Source: Dreissena polymorpha | Lineage: Eukaryota; Mollusca; Bivalvia; Myida; Dreissenidae | DNA: 64,000 nt | Reading direction: 5' to 3' | NCBI RefSeq assembly: GCF_020536995.1 | Contig: NC_068367.1 | Location: 66,061,993 to 66,125,992 of the forward strand | Shown: positions 46,090-56,871 of the stretch, piece after piece | How positions within the stretch are numbered: the first letter of the stretch is position 1 | Layout of the letters: every line of letters starts with the position of its first letter | Made by a program: the position numbers and the translations under genes | The notes under the pieces: model-generated | Database searches by the model: none | Seen by the model: the letters and a program-made list of their open reading frames with translations, nothing else | Told to the model about the DNA's origin: nothing

Positions 46090-46462
46090 ATGCCCCTGGT
46101 AGGGTGGCAAAATAGCAGTTGAACTGTCTGTCAGTCCGTTCGTCTGAAAACGTTAACATAGGCCATAACTTTTGCATTATAAAAAAAAAACAATTTGATA
46201 TTTGGCATGCATGTGTATCTCATGGAGTTGCAAAATTTAAGTGGTGAAAGGTCAAAGTCATCCTGAAGATAAAAGGTAAAAACAGACAAATCAAATGGAA
46301 GTAACACGCTTAAAAGGGAGATAATTTATATTTATCATTTGGCAGGTACATATCATTTTTTCAAGGGAGGTAATATTTGTAAAGGGGTATAATCAAGAAC
46401 AAAAATATATAATCAAAGCGGCGCAGTAGGGGCATTGTGTATCTGACAAACACATCCCTTGT
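46090..46462 (+). repeat. Diverged family-B relative (TGCCCCTGGTAGGGTGGC header)
   Basis: The header TGCCCCTGGTAGGGTGGC, then 'gttgaactgtctgtcag', a core with 'ttgatatttggcatgcatgt' and 'aaaggtcaaagtcatcc', and the tail 'ctgacaaacacatcccttgt'. A longer relative is at 53051-53767. Confidence 0.65.
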
Positions 46463-46747
46463 AAAAAAAAGTATTACACATTGCTATGAACTGTACTTTA
46501 CTATGTATTTTTCGCGGTTTAAAACCCAAAATTTTCAATATAAAGTTTTTGGGGCATAACATATTGATACAACGCTATTCTGAGTTCTTATTGGTAAAAC
46601 AATAATTGCAATATTCTAAATATCAATTATAGACGCAACGTTTGGCATTGAAGAGCAGGTGTGTTAAGTATTTTGTTGCAGGGCAAATTCATTTGTCACT
46701 AAGTCTAAACCAATCGGGTTTTAGTTTACTTTCTATTTTCTTTTCAG

Positions 46748-47240
46748 CAAACACTATAAGCCGCCAAGATAAAAACATCGTTGAAGTGAAAGTCGATGAC
46801 AATCCTGACCCTTTCGCTTAAGTAATTCAGCACAAAAACGTCTTGCGTCAAGAGTAGCAAGCCTCCAAACATCTTCTCCCGTGTTGGCTACATCAACACT
46901 TTTTACAGCGGAGCCTTGGCGAGTTCGACTTCCATTTCAGCATCGATGTTGCTTAGCAACAATTCAATGCTGGGAATCGACAAATTGTTCTAGACGAGTC
47001 GCTTACACAGAAACAATCTGATCCAACAGATAGAGCAGGCGTTGCGTGACTTGTCCCTTATTGCAACTTACCTCGATAAGTTGCTCTCGAATAATGTGAA
47101 CCTTATGCCAGTATGCGATTGACACCATTTAACAACAGTTGTTGTTGAGAATTCCCGGGTTTGAGGTGGCAACTTTGGCGTCGGGACTCGCTCCATCTCT
47201 GTCTATGGCCCGGTCAAAGCAGCAGCAGCAATAAGAACAA
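46748..47240 (+). other. Exon-like island 2
   Basis: A strong acceptor (TTTCTATTTTCTTTTCAG) precedes a GC-richer stretch. Several open runs of 25-40 codons lie in different frames, including one with NLIQQIEQALRDLSLIATYL and one with SSKPPNIFSRVGYINTFYSG. No frame spans the island and I recognise no family. It looks like decayed coding sequence or a spliced non-coding RNA. Confidence 0.3.
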
Positions 47241-47272
47241 CAAGTAGTATCTGAGCAGTGTTCTGGGATATG

Positions 47273-47790
47273 GGGCTTCATGTATGTGCATAAGTGTCAT
47301 CCCAGAATATCCTGTGCAGATTGCACATACATTAAGTCCTATTAAATTGTCATCCCAGATTAGCCTATGCAGACTGCACATACATTAAGTCCTATTAAAG
47401 TGTCATCTCAGATTAGCCTATGCAGACTGCACATACATTAAGTCCTATTAAAGTGTCATCCCAGATTATCCTGTGCAGACTGCACATACATTAAATCCTA
47501 TTAAAGTGTCATCCCAGATTAGCCTGTGCAGACTGCACATACATTAAGTCCTATTAAAGTGTCATCCCAGATTAGCCTGTGCAGACTGCACATACATTAA
47601 GTCCTATTAAAGTGTCATCTCAGATTAGCCTGTGCAGACTGCACATTAAGTCCTAGTCAAGTGTCATCCCAGATTAGCCTGTGCAGACTGCACATACATT
47701 AAGTCCTATTAAAGTGTCATCTCAGATTAGCCTGTGCAGACTGCACATACATTAAGCCCTATTTTCCCAGAATGAGGCTCACATACTACA
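47273..47790 (+). repeat. 53-bp tandem array (about 9 units) inside family-K MITE ends
   Basis: The unit TGTCATCCCAGATTAGCCTG + TGCAGACTGCACATACATTA + AGTCCTATTAAAG repeats about nine times; one unit is 12 bp shorter. The left edge (GGGGCTTCATGTATGTGC) and the right edge (ATTAAGCCCTATTTTCCCAG, then GAGGCTC) are the two ends of the family-K element, so the array expanded within a single MITE. Confidence 0.85.
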
Positions 47791-48142
47791 CTTTACATCA
47801 GTATTGTATGTGCCTGAAAAGTTCCTAGCATCAAATGGGAATTATGTTCTTTTAAATTGATCACGCTTAGTAAATAAAATGCCAATAGCACTTGATCTGA
47901 TATCAATTTTAATCATAGAAGGTCAGTGCATTAAGTTTGGTATATTTTCGACAGAAATTCAGCCCCTGAACCAAAAGTTTATCCTTGCAGAAAAATCTGC
48001 TTAAATAGAATTGTTAAATCATATTCAATTTAAGTAAAATAATTATGTAAAAGCCTTCAGCTCATTTCAAAATTATTTTCTTCATTTATTTTCAATATTT
48101 ATTTAAATTACTGGATTTTGTTTTAAGAGCCTGTTCCTACAG

Positions 48143-48322
48143 GAACCCATGCAATCATAGATCGGTACCTAGCTGAACAACAGGCTGTCTGGTCAGCTGG
48201 TCCCAGACGCCCAGTGACACTTCCTGGCCCAGGACCTTGGGGCAAATGCTCAACTAGTCCTACTCGCAGGGTGGAGCCACACTGAACCTGGGGCTCCATA
48301 CTTTCTTGGCCTCGTCAATAAG
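48143..48322 (+). other. Exon-like island 3
   Basis: Acceptor GTTCCTACAG, donor AATAAG/GTAGGT. One frame is open for about 47 codons (HAIIDRYLAEQQAVWSAGPR, then proline-rich) and then stops. GC content is clearly above the flanks. Product unrecognised. Confidence 0.35.
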
Positions 48323-48767
48323 GTAGGTTGGTAATGTAATTAATCATTTATAATGTGCAGTGTTTCACTCCAAATTCCAATTTGAACAGTTTGGGTGTGT
48401 TTAATATTGATATAACTCTATCCTGGCTGCTAACTTAAACAAATCATTTATGTAAGTGTTAAAATATTTTTATAATAGCCGCCATTTGTATTTCCTTGAA
48501 AGGGTTCAGTAATTCAACCCGTCCTTCCTTTCAACCGTCCTTATGTCCGTCCCACCTTTTAGTGTTGCTCGTAACTTAATAAATATTGGTTAAAGAGGGA
48601 CAAAAAATGTTTGTATCAAGTGTACAATATATAGAAGGCTATGTTTGTATCAAGTGTTTAGTTTATATCCCATTTGTATCAAGATCCTTCAAACATAATT
48701 TATTTCTTAAATATTTTTTTACTCATACAACATTGATTGACTTCTAATATAACTGATGCCATTTCAG

Positions 48768-48906
48768 AATGCATTGAATTATTTGGTTTACAGGGACACA
48801 TTCCTGGGATGCCCTAAGGTCTTTCTATCTGTTCACAGAGGTCTTATACTCACAAGTTTAAGCCCAGTGAGCGATGTTCACCAAATCAAACTCTGCATCT
48901 CAATAG
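48768..48906 (+). other. Exon-like island 4
   Basis: Acceptor TGCCATTTCAG, donor CAATAG/GTAAGT. One frame is open throughout (contains RDTFLGCPKVFLSVHRG and SDVHQIKL). No family was recognised. Confidence 0.35.
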
Positions 48907-49361
48907 GTAAGTCACCTTGCCATTGCAATAGGGGCCACTGTGGCAAAGCATTCAGGAGACCCAGTCTTAATAGCCTAAACCTTTGATGCAATAAAGCTTT
49001 CACAAATACCCAATAGGTAAAACCCACTACAAACTGGGGTTTCTGGCTCTTCAATAAATTGACCAGTTTATCTAATCTTAGTTTAATGTTCAGCCACAAA
49101 CTACTGTATCTTATAAAGAAATGTGAAGAGAATGCAAAAGTTTCAAGCTAAACCCTCAAATTTGCATTTTAAATTTAACATCTAGAGTTATATTAAACTC
49201 AAAACCACATCAACAACAACAGCAAACAATTTCTCAGCAGGTACCAACATATCTGATTCTTTCACTCTTTACAAAATCAGTTTCCATATCAACTATTAAT
49301 ATGGTTCTTAAACTAACATTTAATTACGAAGAGGGATCAGTAATGTTCGTACCTTTTAGTT

Positions 49362-49978
49362 TCGGGGGGTATACAGGAGTGAACTTGTAGGTCTGTCTGT
49401 CCGTCTGTTTGTCGGTCGGTCCGTATTAAGTGTACGCTCTCTAATACAAGTTGTTGTCATCCAATCTTCACCAAACTTAGTCTGAAGTTGTATCTAGATG
49501 ATCTCTAGGCCAAGTTTGAACATTGGCCATGCGGGCCAAAAACAAGGTCACGGGGTCACTTAGTGCGTTTTACACATTCAGTTTGGTGTCCGCTCTCTAT
49601 TTCGATTACTTATCATCCGCTCTTCACCACACTTGGTCAGACGTTTTATATAGATGATCTCTAGGCCATGATCTAACATGGACCATGCCGGTCCAAAAAC
49701 TAGGTCATGGGGTCACTTAATGCGCTTTACACATTCAGTTTGGTCTCCGCTCTCCATTTCAAGCACTTATCATCCGCTCTTCAACAAACTTGGGCAGAAG
49801 TTTTATTTAGATGATCTCTAGGCCATGTTCGAACATGGGCCATGCTGTGCGAAAAACTAGGTCATGGGGTCATGGGTGCGTTTTACACATTCAGCATGGT
49901 GTTCCCTATTTCAAGTTATTTTTATCCGCTCTTCAGGTGGGGGGTGTTCGTAACGTCTGTGACAAAGCTCTAGTTTTT
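49362..49978 (+). repeat. Family-E repeat, copy with header
   Basis: The header TTTCGGGGGGTATACAGGAG, then 'gtctgtctgtccgtctg'. About four ~155-bp units follow with 'aaaaactaggtcatggggtc', 'cacttatcatccgctcttca' and 'gatgatctctaggccatg', then the tail 'cgtctgtgacaaagctctag'. It matches 13945-14575. Confidence 0.75.
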
Positions 49979-50116
49979 TTAAAGTTAATATCTTCTTGAG
50001 AGAGTATTGTGTTGCCAGGGTTGAACCCGCATTTTGATACTTGATAATTTTTATGAAATGCTAGTTAATTCTTAAAAATAGTTGTCTTAATTGACACATG
50101 ACAAACTTAATTGCAG

Positions 50117-50328
50117 AAACCCTGATATCAAAGCGTTGAGCTTGTTCTTGAAGCATTTGCACCAGCAACAGTCATCATATCGAGTTACTGGCATCTCTAT
50201 GGTGTGGAACCCTCCGTCTATGAACATCATAACAGAACATGAACCAGTGGCAGTCATCATCTCAAGATTCTGGTTTATCCATGGTGCAGGACCCTCGGTC
50301 TGTAAAGATCATGCAGAGCGAACCTCAG
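50117..50328 (+). other. Exon-like island 5 with an internal 82-bp duplication
   Basis: Acceptor ACTTAATTGCAG, donor CCTCAG/GTGAGT. One frame is open across the whole island (about 70 codons, contains DIKALSLFLKHLHQQQ). Bases 50161-50242 and 50243-50324 are tandem copies of one 82-bp unit (ACCAG...CAGTCATCAT...GGTG.GGACCCTC.GTCT) at roughly 70% identity. Since 82 is not a multiple of three, the duplication argues against a conserved protein. Confidence 0.4.
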
Positions 50329-50877
50329 GTGAGTGTTTAAGTCGTGTGCATGTTTTTACCATGCCTCCAAGTTCACAGATGTGTAGGTGCATGTAGATTT
50401 ACCTGTGTCCGTCCATATGTGCATCCAGCTGTTGAATTTTTATGTCAAGTCTAAACTCGAAAAGTATTGCTTCTAGTGTGAATAAAACAAAGATATTGCC
50501 AAACTGTGAACTTGCTTACTTGTGTTTTTTGGTGCTTTTTCTTTTAAATGAGTGGAATTTTGAGACAAAAGTAAAATGTGGGTGCATGGTGGCAAACCCT
50601 TTTTACTACTTCTCAAAAGATATTTGAGTCCAATGGCAAAATGTATCTTCATCAAATCTTAATCCAAATTGTTTGGTAATAAACTGGTTATACTTCAATA
50701 TAAATATGTATTCTCAATTATTATTTTATAAATAGTCTCAGGGCCATGATTTCCTCTATGGATTCAAATCAGAACCTTGAAATACCAAGTCATGTGCTTG
50801 TTCTTGTTTTTTTTCATCGTTATCAAAAATGAAATGAAATACTGGCATTTACAGTAACAAGTATTTCTTGTTTTCAG

Positions 50878-51000
50878 ATGCCATTTGACGAAATCAAACT
50901 ATCCAATCAGAAACACAGCCTGTTGCAGCAGTTGTTACCATATTGACCCCAGTCAAACCTAAGAAATCCATAGATATATACTTTTTTAGATGTGCTAGTC
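50878..51000 (+). other. Exon-like island 6 (possible terminal exon)
   Basis: Acceptor TTCTTGTTTTCAG. The first frame reads MPFDEIKLSNQKHSLLQQLL then PY and stop. This resembles the start of island 1 (S-D-I-K-L-A-N-Q-Q-H), also directly after an acceptor in the same phase, so the two may be duplicated final exons. The right limit is arbitrary. From 51000 to 52370 the sequence is AT-rich with nothing recognised. Confidence 0.35.
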
Positions 51001-52374
51001 TCTACATACCTCCTGGTTTGTTCAGCACTTACTCTGACTCTTTGAATTTAATGACACGTGAAAATGAATGACCTTGTTCCGTTCCAAATGGCAAAATGAC
51101 ACATGACAACAATTCAAGTGGAAAGCCAGAAAGTCATGTCAACAGCCAAATTTTTGTATGTGTAACAGCCAAGTTGTTTTCAAAGAAAAACAATAGTTTA
51201 CGTTTTATTTTTTATGTGACCAATGTTTCATGGGAATTATGATGCTGTCAGTCTCTTTATGTTGAAAGTTTTGGTTAAACATAGCATGTAAAGTGTTTTT
51301 TTTAAAGCACACATATTGCATTTATATCCATTGTCTTTGTCTGTATAATGAATTTTTTCACTACATAGTTTGATCCTTATAATGGTAAATGTATGGGAAA
51401 AACAATTTTATCAAAGATATTCTAAGATTGTCATGTCTGTTTAAATGATGCTGGTAACATTGACAATATTGAAAAAAGGAGTATTTTCATGTTATAAGAT
51501 ATGTTTCAGTTTTCTGTTTTTACCAGTAATATAGATAAGCTAATTTAATGAATTGTTTACAAAGGTTTATAACTTTTAAGCTTCAGCTTTTTCTGTCTAG
51601 TAATCCTTCCGAAAACAATACTAGTCAATTTGCTCATTCGGGGTCGGTATTCGATCATGAATCTTGTTTAGTAGCATACTATTTCATTGGAATAATAATA
51701 CATTCTGTGAAAAATTATTTAATCTAACTAAAATTATCGATTCTGTAAATACCAATTTGTTGATTTCAATGGATATTGTTTGTAAAATTAATATAGTATG
51801 ACTATTGCGTGTTTGGGAAAGCTTTTAATGAAACTCAGAATTGAAAAAAAAAGAAAAAAAAAGAGTTTTATGAAAATTGGCAAAAATTATTATTGTAAAT
51901 TTATGTTGTTAGATCATAGACGTGTATGCTCACAATTGTTGAATTTTGTTTTTGGACACAATAGTTTATTATGCTTTATGTTTGTTTATGCACATGAAGA
52001 CGACCAGAGTGTATCCTCTTTAATAAGTGAATAACTTAATCAAGATTTATTGATCACTGTATATATTGTGTAGGTATATGTTACCATTTATACATAAAAA
52101 AAACTGTAGAACATTTGTATTGTAATGTAAATTATTCTTGTATTGTTGCCATTTGTATAAGATAAACTAGCTGTTTTCCTTAGTTTGTAAAAAAACTTTG
52201 TTAAAAAAGCATTTCCTGCGTGAATGCTCATATATATATTAAATTGTTAAAATAATGCACAGTACCAGAAAAAAATAGTCAATTACACAGTAAGGGAAAG
52301 TGTTGTCATATGCTAACAATTGTAAAACATTGCAATTGTCTCTATTTGTAATAATAGAGAGCAATATTATTTGC

Positions 52375-52807
52375 TTAAAGTCACTATAACGCTCAAAATC
52401 AACGAAAATTTCGTTAAGTATTTCGTAAAATAAAGATAACACCTTTACAATCAGTGTTCCTTATAGCAATAGCCAAAATTTCAACGCTAGATGTGGTATG
52501 ATTACATAGATTTTTGTAGATACAAAATGCTCGTTTTTATTTATTTGTGGCCACAATTAATTCCCGCGAATATATCTATTCATACGACACACGAACACCA
52601 TTTTAGTGTTCATGTGTCGTATGAATAGATATGCAAAACAACAATAAAAACGAGCATTTTGTATCTACAAACATCTGTTTTATCAGACCACATCTGACGT
52701 TGAAATTTCGGCAATTGCCATAAGAAACACTGATTTTAATTGGTTAAGTTTATTTTACGAACAATTGTACGAAATTTTCGTTGATTTTGAATAGTAATGT
52801 TACTTTA
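52375..52807. mobile_element. Palindromic (fold-back) MITE, 433 bp
   Basis: The left arm TTAAAGTCACTATAACGC, CAAAATCAACGAAAATTTCG, GATACAAAATGCTCGTTTTT, ATCTATTCATACGACACACG is matched in reverse by the right arm. The centre is near 52604 (GAACACCATTTTAGTGTTC). The arms are about 210 bp and similar almost end to end. TTAA or TA is the likely target. Confidence 0.85.
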
Positions 52808-53050
52808 AAAAATAAAAACAAAGATGTCTGCTTTGTAAATTAATAATTGTGTTTACATCTCAACATAACATGTAAATACATTAAAGTCTAAAAGGATTTT
52901 TTGGAATAAACACTTAAATAAATATATGTGCGTATATACACTGATAATAAAATTTAACATTTCATTTAGTTTTGTAACAGTGCTTTTGACCTTTCACGTT
53001 AAACATCCCACACTTGCTGTCAGTGCAGTGCCTTTATTAGGGTCATTTTT

Positions 53051-53767
53051 AAGCCCCGGGTAGGGTGGCATATAGCAGTTGAACTGTCCGTCAGTATGTC
53101 AGTCTGTCCGTTTGTCCGGAAAAAACTTTTACATTGGCCATAACTTTTTAAATATTGAAGACAGCAACTTGATATTTTGCATGCATGTGCATCTCATGGA
53201 GCTGCACATTTTGAGTTGTGAAAGGTGAAGGTCAAGGTCATCCTTCAAGGTCAAATGTCAAATATATGGCGTCTGTCGGTCCTTCCGAAAACTTTAACAT
53301 TGGCCATAACTTTTTCAATATTGAAGATAGCAACTTGATATTTGACATCCATGTGTATCTCCTAGAGCTGAACATTTTGAGTGGTAAAAAGTGAAGGTCA
53401 AGGATATCCTTCAAGGTCAAAGGTCAAAAAAAATATCAAAGCGTGTTCCCATGAAGCTGCACATTGTGAGTGGTGGAAGGTCATCGGTCAAGGTCATCCT
53501 TCAAGGTAAAAGGTAAAAAAAAAATCAAAGCGGCGTTCTAATGAAGCTGCACTTTGTGAGTGGTTGAAGTTCAAGGTTAAGGTCATCCGTCAAGGTCATC
53601 CTTCAAGGTCAAAGGTAAAAAAAAATAATTAATTCAAAGCGGCGTTCTCATGAAGCTACACATTTTGAGTGGTGGATTTTCAAGGTCAAGGTCAACCTTC
53701 AATGTCAAAAAAAATCAAAGCGGCGCAATAGGGGGCATACTGTGTTTCTGATGAACACATCTCTTGT
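53051..53767 (+). repeat. Diverged family-B relative (AAGCCCCGGGTAGGGTGGCA header)
   Basis: The header AAGCCCCGGGTAGGGTGGCA, then 'gttgaactgtccgtcag'. Six or so units contain 'gaagctgcacattttgagtg' and 'ggtcaaggtcatccttcaag', then 'gaaaaaaatcaaagcggcg' blocks and the tail 'gggggcatactgtgtttctg'. It is non-coding. The stretch 53768-56145 is AT-rich with no gene or clear repeat seen. Confidence 0.7.
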
Positions 53768-56145
53768 GTGTAAATATCCCACTGTTTAAGTTCAGCAAAT
53801 GTTTTAAGACCAGATTTCCTTAAACTTGGGGTTGTTATTATTTTACTTTTATTGAATGCATGAAACATTTGTGTTCTGTTGTTGAATAGCTAAACATAGC
53901 TTGATGTTTGTAAATTGTGTGACAAATGTTGATCAAATTGATACATAGAAAAAAACACAATCTTCATTAACTTGTATGTGTTAATTATCAAACACAAATA
54001 AAAGTATTTGGTAACAATATAACTATTGTGCTTTATTCGAAATACAGTGTGAAATGCAATTTTAAAATCATGCCTTTATATGTTCATCTTCTCCAAATAA
54101 GCATTTTGAATAAGCAAATATAATATCTCTATGGAAAGTATCCGTAGGCCCCATTCAATCGCTTGTGTACCTCATATTGATCAGGGTCTTCCTAAATTAT
54201 TTCAGGATTGTTTATCCCTGTCTGAATTGTGAAAATAGCTGCAACATCGTGAGATATCTGTTGAGAGGATTTTAATATTAAAAGTTAAAATGGTAGCTTA
54301 ACTCTAACCGTACATCTGTTGCATTTATTTTAACATGTTTATATGTTGTTCCTCACTGAGTTTTATATTGTCTATAATCTTGCGTACTTTAATTGTGTTT
54401 TTAAAGACAAACATCATGATACTGATTATGTTGTTTTTGTCCAACATTTCTATATATACAAGTTGTATGTAAATAGTTAAATATGTTTATGTTGATGATA
54501 TGTATTTCCCGATCTAAGTTTGATGTTGAACTCTCAATGAACAACATGTTTTGCCAATTAAATCCCGAATGATTGTCTTGTCACTTATATACAACTTTCC
54601 TCTATTGAACCTGGAGAGCTCATTTTGTTTTATTTTGACTGTTATTCTGTCCATTAGTTCTCCAGCACACTTTTTTCTCATTATAATTTACCATATCAAT
54701 CATTGACAACAATACAAAATATAAAATCTCCTTAAGAATAATGAAACTCCGGAGGCGGTATCCAAAAATAAAACAGTACTTACACCCGCTTATCTCTTAC
54801 CTAAGACAGGGTACTAATTGCCTATACAACACAGGGCAATACCAACGACATACCATGAACCATTAACATAATTAAAACTAAAACACGGTCTTGGAAATGT
54901 CTATATCAATCATGTGGGATTTCCATTGTTTTTAAGTTTATTATATGTAACTACATGTAAAATATAAAAGTAAACAAATGAGCAATGTATGGGAAAATAC
55001 TGTCATGCCAAGATGTTAGCTTTCAGTATATAAATACCTTAAAGCTGCTTAAAGTATGCTTTTTATTGTACTATTGGTGAAATAACTCGCTTAATAATGG
55101 TTATTAAACGAATATGTTAAATCAGTAGGAACGTACTTTAAACTATACTCATACAATTCTATTAATATTTGTTTAAATACTGTCTATAGTACGCTTGCTA
55201 TACAGGTAAAACTAAATAAGTTAACAACGTTGAAAATAAAGAGGGCAGCTACCACAACTTACGAATATCTTTAAAAAAAATCTAATTACAAGGATTATTA
55301 TTGTTCAACAAATAGGTCTGTTAAGGCTGTATTATACATTTTCTAACACAGTTTTATGCTATTCGTATATGACCCGAAACCTACCCGCAAATACATAACA
55401 TCAATGTAAACTGCCTTATTTATTTTCAAGTGTAAGCACACAAACTAATTATATTCTCAATTTAATACATTTTAATAAGCCACTTAAAATGAACATGGCC
55501 CGTGTTTCAGACTGCACCAATTTGTATTTTTCATTGACAAACACACATGCACAATCTTATAATCTCACGTAGAGCCGTCAGATATAACTTTGAGGAGCCT
55601 GAAGTTAGCAAAACATTGACACCAGTTGCAGAAAGATAAGCATAATATGTCGAACTGACTTCTTACAACACAACAACTGTATTGACTTTGGCAGTTTGTA
55701 TATGACCATATGATCACTTCTGGGTGAAATAATGGGCTGAATAATGTTGAATATAGGCTCATCGAACTTCATGTATAGCGATTTTGTATTTAAAGGGACT
55801 TACAACTTCGTGGTATAGGTCGAAACATAATTAAATTAACACTGTAAATCAGATAGCGAAATAACACAATAGAAACATGATCATAATGCACAAACATATG
55901 CGTGTATGAGAAATAATAATAATAAATTGATAAAACAAGAAAAAGTAGCACGGCAAAGCATTTTGATTATTTGAAGGGCTTCTGTTTCTTTATGTTATGA
56001 ATACAATGTTTTATTTTTTGTAAAAATTCGGATGAACAAGCTCTTACAGTGACAGTCTGTTTTATTCTAAAGGTAAGGGGTTCAAGCCCAGGTAGGAATA
56101 ACGATTATGTCGGTGTTTTTGTTAAATTTAAATTTGTTGTCATTT

Positions 56146-56640
56146 AGCTCCACTGGCAAAAGCTCCGAGGGGCTTATGTCATGGTCCTGTGTCCGTCATG
56201 CATGCGTCCGTGCGTTCACTTTTCCTTTAAACATCTACTCGTAAACTATTGGTCCAATTCTGATTAAATTTCTCAGGAATGTTCCTGGGGTGAACCTCTT
56301 TCAAATTTGTTCAAATTATGCCCCTGAGGTTAAATTTGACCCTGGCGCGGGGGTCACAAAATTGAAAATTTGCCTATATAAGGCCTATTTTGTGAAAATT
56401 TTCAAATCTTTCGCCCATAACCATTGGGCTTAGGGCTCTCAAATTTGGTATGTAAAGACATCTTATAGTCCCTACCAAATTTGTTCAAATTATGCCCATG
56501 GGATCAAATTTGACCCGGCCCCGGGGGTCTCAAAATTAAACATATGCTTATATTGGGTCTATTTTGTAAAAACTTAACAAATCTTATCGTCCATAACCAT
56601 TGGGCCTAGGGCTATCAAATATGGTTCAATGTTCATCCCT
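56146..56640 (+). repeat. Repeat with TTAGCTCCACTGGCAAAAGC header
   Basis: The header is followed by 'gtccgtcatgcatgcgtccg' and then two ~165-bp units containing 'caaattatgcccctgaggt', 'aatttgaccc.g.gcgggggt' and 'cccataaccattgggct'. It is a truncated tandem-core repeat and non-coding. Confidence 0.55.
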
Positions 56641-56871
56641 AGCAATACCTTAATCTTGAATATTAAAAGATACACATTTAAAAATGAGTGATCCTGAAAA
56701 AGAAATTTGAAACCACATAAATCAACAAAATATTAAGGTAAATAAAATAATATTAGATGCTGGTATATGAACAAAATATTTGAATAACATACACGTATAC
56801 AGATGAGCCGCTGCTTAGCTGAGGTTAGTTGCAAGGGAGGCTACTGTGTCAACAAATCGATTAAATTGAGC

